Source of the DNA: Euonymus europaeus
Lineage: Eukaryota; Streptophyta; Magnoliopsida; Celastrales; Celastraceae
Assembly: GCA_963580455.1 (NCBI GenBank)
Contig: OY756966.1
Span: 22,137,001-22,201,000 of the forward strand
DNA: 64,000 nt
Reading direction: 5' to 3'
A program made the position numbers and the translations under genes. Each line of letters begins with the position of its first letter. Within the stretch, counting starts at the first letter, position 1. This document shows positions 62,628-64,000 of the stretch, piece after piece. The notes beneath the pieces were generated by a model. It had not been told where the DNA came from and searched no databases. It saw nothing but the letters and a program-made list of their open reading frames with translations.

Positions 62628-64000
62628 TGTCACGCCGCTCTCCCAGATAGGTGCAGATGAGCACCCATGAATCCTAGAGACGTAACTGGCAGGGAACTCC
62701 TCCGTTCCCCGAACCGGATTTAAACCCAATATCTACCCAAACACTATATAAATAGTGTCACATGTATATATAAATGTCATAATACAAATCAGTGTCCACA
62801 GCGGAAAATCCAAAACATCAAAGATACGAAACACAGATACTACAGGCAGACAAATCATCCCCACACCAGCAACATCACGCCTCACGCATCCCTTCGCTGA
62901 TCATCCACTCCGGCTATCTCACCTGAAAACATGTGAATGAAATGGGTGAGCTACAAAGCTCAGTAGGGATATGGAGAAATATCGATCATCAGAATAAACG
63001 GAAAGTAGAACTCAAGATGTATGTGAGATGAACAGGAAACTCAAATAGTGATACACTCCCGTACCACCGAACTCCAGTAAATCAGAGATAAAGTAAGAAA
63101 GCCTGTGAGATATAGAATACATACAGAGAAACCATAAGTGATACACATCACATCTCATCACAATCAGTCAATCCGTAGGGTAGATACCGAGTAGGCTCCA
63201 CCACTACCATCCTCAAGAACAACTCTCAAATCAGTACTCAATCATAATCCAACTCAAATCCATATCAACTCAAATCCGTATCAACACAAATCCGTATCAA
63301 CTCATATCCACATAACAACGAAAAATCCTCCCCTGGACCCACCCTGATCCCCGCAAGGTGTCTCCCAGTCCAGGTACTCCCTAGATTGGATGAGGATCGA
63401 GCCTACATCAGGTACTCGATAGTATCGCCTACATCGAAGAGCGTCCCCTAGGATGTACCTCACCTCAATCCGGTCTCCAGGTACGTACCCGATCAAAACC
63501 ATCGATAAATCATCCAGTAAGCTGGGTCGCCCGATGTGAGTCCCACGCTCTACAAATCATCCCTCCATAATCTCACAAATCATAGAAGATCATCATAATG
63601 AAGTCCTATCCGGACTCTCGAGGATAAAACCAAACATCAGTAGGTGGGCCCCACCAATGGATGAAGACCCCACAAATGGATAAGTGGGCCCCACAAGAGG
63701 ATAGGTGGGCCCCACTAGGATAGTGGGCCCCACAGGAAGATAAGTGGGCCCCGCAAAAGACACGATGCACAAAAATGCCGCCAGTCGTACATATACCTCC
63801 AAACAAATTGCAATTGCGGAAATAAATCAAATAAGAGTAGAAACAGAGAAATTCCCAACCTCCGGGAATTTCACACCAATAGACAAATAGGAGTCCGTCG
63901 AATACGGAACCCCCGAAACCCCAAATAAGAAGTAGGGCAGAATCCCTACCTGGAATGCTGACTAACTCAACTCCCTTGTACCTCTTCAGCTATCCGAATC
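62628..64000 (-). mobile_element. Ty3/gypsy-type LTR, reverse orientation, runs off window
   Basis: Begins TGTCACGCCGCTCTCCCAG at 62628 and carries GGGTGAGCTACAAAGCTCAG at 62945, the reverse complement of the conserved segment seen in the solo LTR. The element therefore lies on the - strand. Only its U5/R and part of its U3 side are in the window; the other end and any internal region lie beyond 64000. It truncates or replaces the 3' LTR of the copia element. Short - strand frames inside it are not genes. Confidence 0.6.
63644..63754. repeat. Array of GTGGGCCCCAC palindromes, about 20 bp period
   Basis: The 11 bp palindrome GTGGGCCCCAC begins at 63644, 63684, 63705 and 63723, with a one-base variant (..CCGC) at 63744 and a degraded copy (GACCCCAC) near 63666. 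Units are separated by A/G-rich spacers such as AAGAGGATAG. The core GTGGGCCC matches published binding consensus sites of plant TCP transcription factors. It lies on the presumed U3 side of the - strand LTR. Confidence 0.9.

Overview
The window is nuclear DNA from a flowering plant, most likely a eudicot outside the Brassicaceae. This is judged from large AT-rich introns with GT-AG borders, plant-type nuclear genes (NMCP1/CRWN lamina protein, ILP1, FAR1-related sequence, UPL3 fragment) and plant transposon families. I cannot name the species. There is no operon logic, CRISPR array or prophage.

Left half (1-25.3 kb). After a 4 kb stretch of small transposable elements come three genes. A + strand ZCCHC8-like zinc-knuckle/PSP protein (4967-12361, 8 coding exons, 650 aa) is a predicted subunit of the nuclear exosome-targeting complex; its intron 3 holds a large palindromic tRNA-SINE-like element. 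A - strand single-exon IFRD protein (13975-15291) follows. The third is a - strand NMCP1/CRWN1-type nuclear-lamina coiled-coil protein (17231-25275, 8 exons, 1170 aa), with a 4 x 208 bp tandem array beyond its stop codon.

Middle (25.3-43.9 kb). An AT-rich interval carries a broken fragment of the eIF2B delta gene, with introns retained and an internal deletion, and a terminal-inverted-repeat element containing a decayed piece of the UPL3 ubiquitin ligase gene. A small + strand gene (32271-33688) probably encodes a short mitochondrial protein. A - strand ILP1/PAXBP1-type GCFC-domain gene (35020-43646, 6 exons, 926 aa) has introns loaded with a SINE, an RTE LINE remnant, a hAT element and a long MITE-like element.

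Right part (43.9-64 kb). This is almost entirely transposon wreckage: a TIR element with near-perfect 9 bp target duplication, a decayed Helitron, a decayed plant-transposon-protein pseudogene interrupted by a non-autonomous element, a deleted FAR1-related pseudogene, and a Ty1/copia element with a multiply broken polyprotein whose 5' region is interrupted by a 2.26 kb solo LTR. A second Ty3/gypsy-like LTR, on the - strand, runs off the window end and carries a roughly 20 bp-periodic array of the palindrome GTGGGCCCCAC.

The three long host genes are independent nuclear housekeeping functions (RNA surveillance, lamina structure, splicing-linked endocycle control). I see no pathway clustering. 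The most unusual material is structural: compound inverted-repeat elements, captured gene fragments and in-frame or periodic tandem repeats. All exon borders were placed by eye from splice signals, phase continuity and family resemblance.
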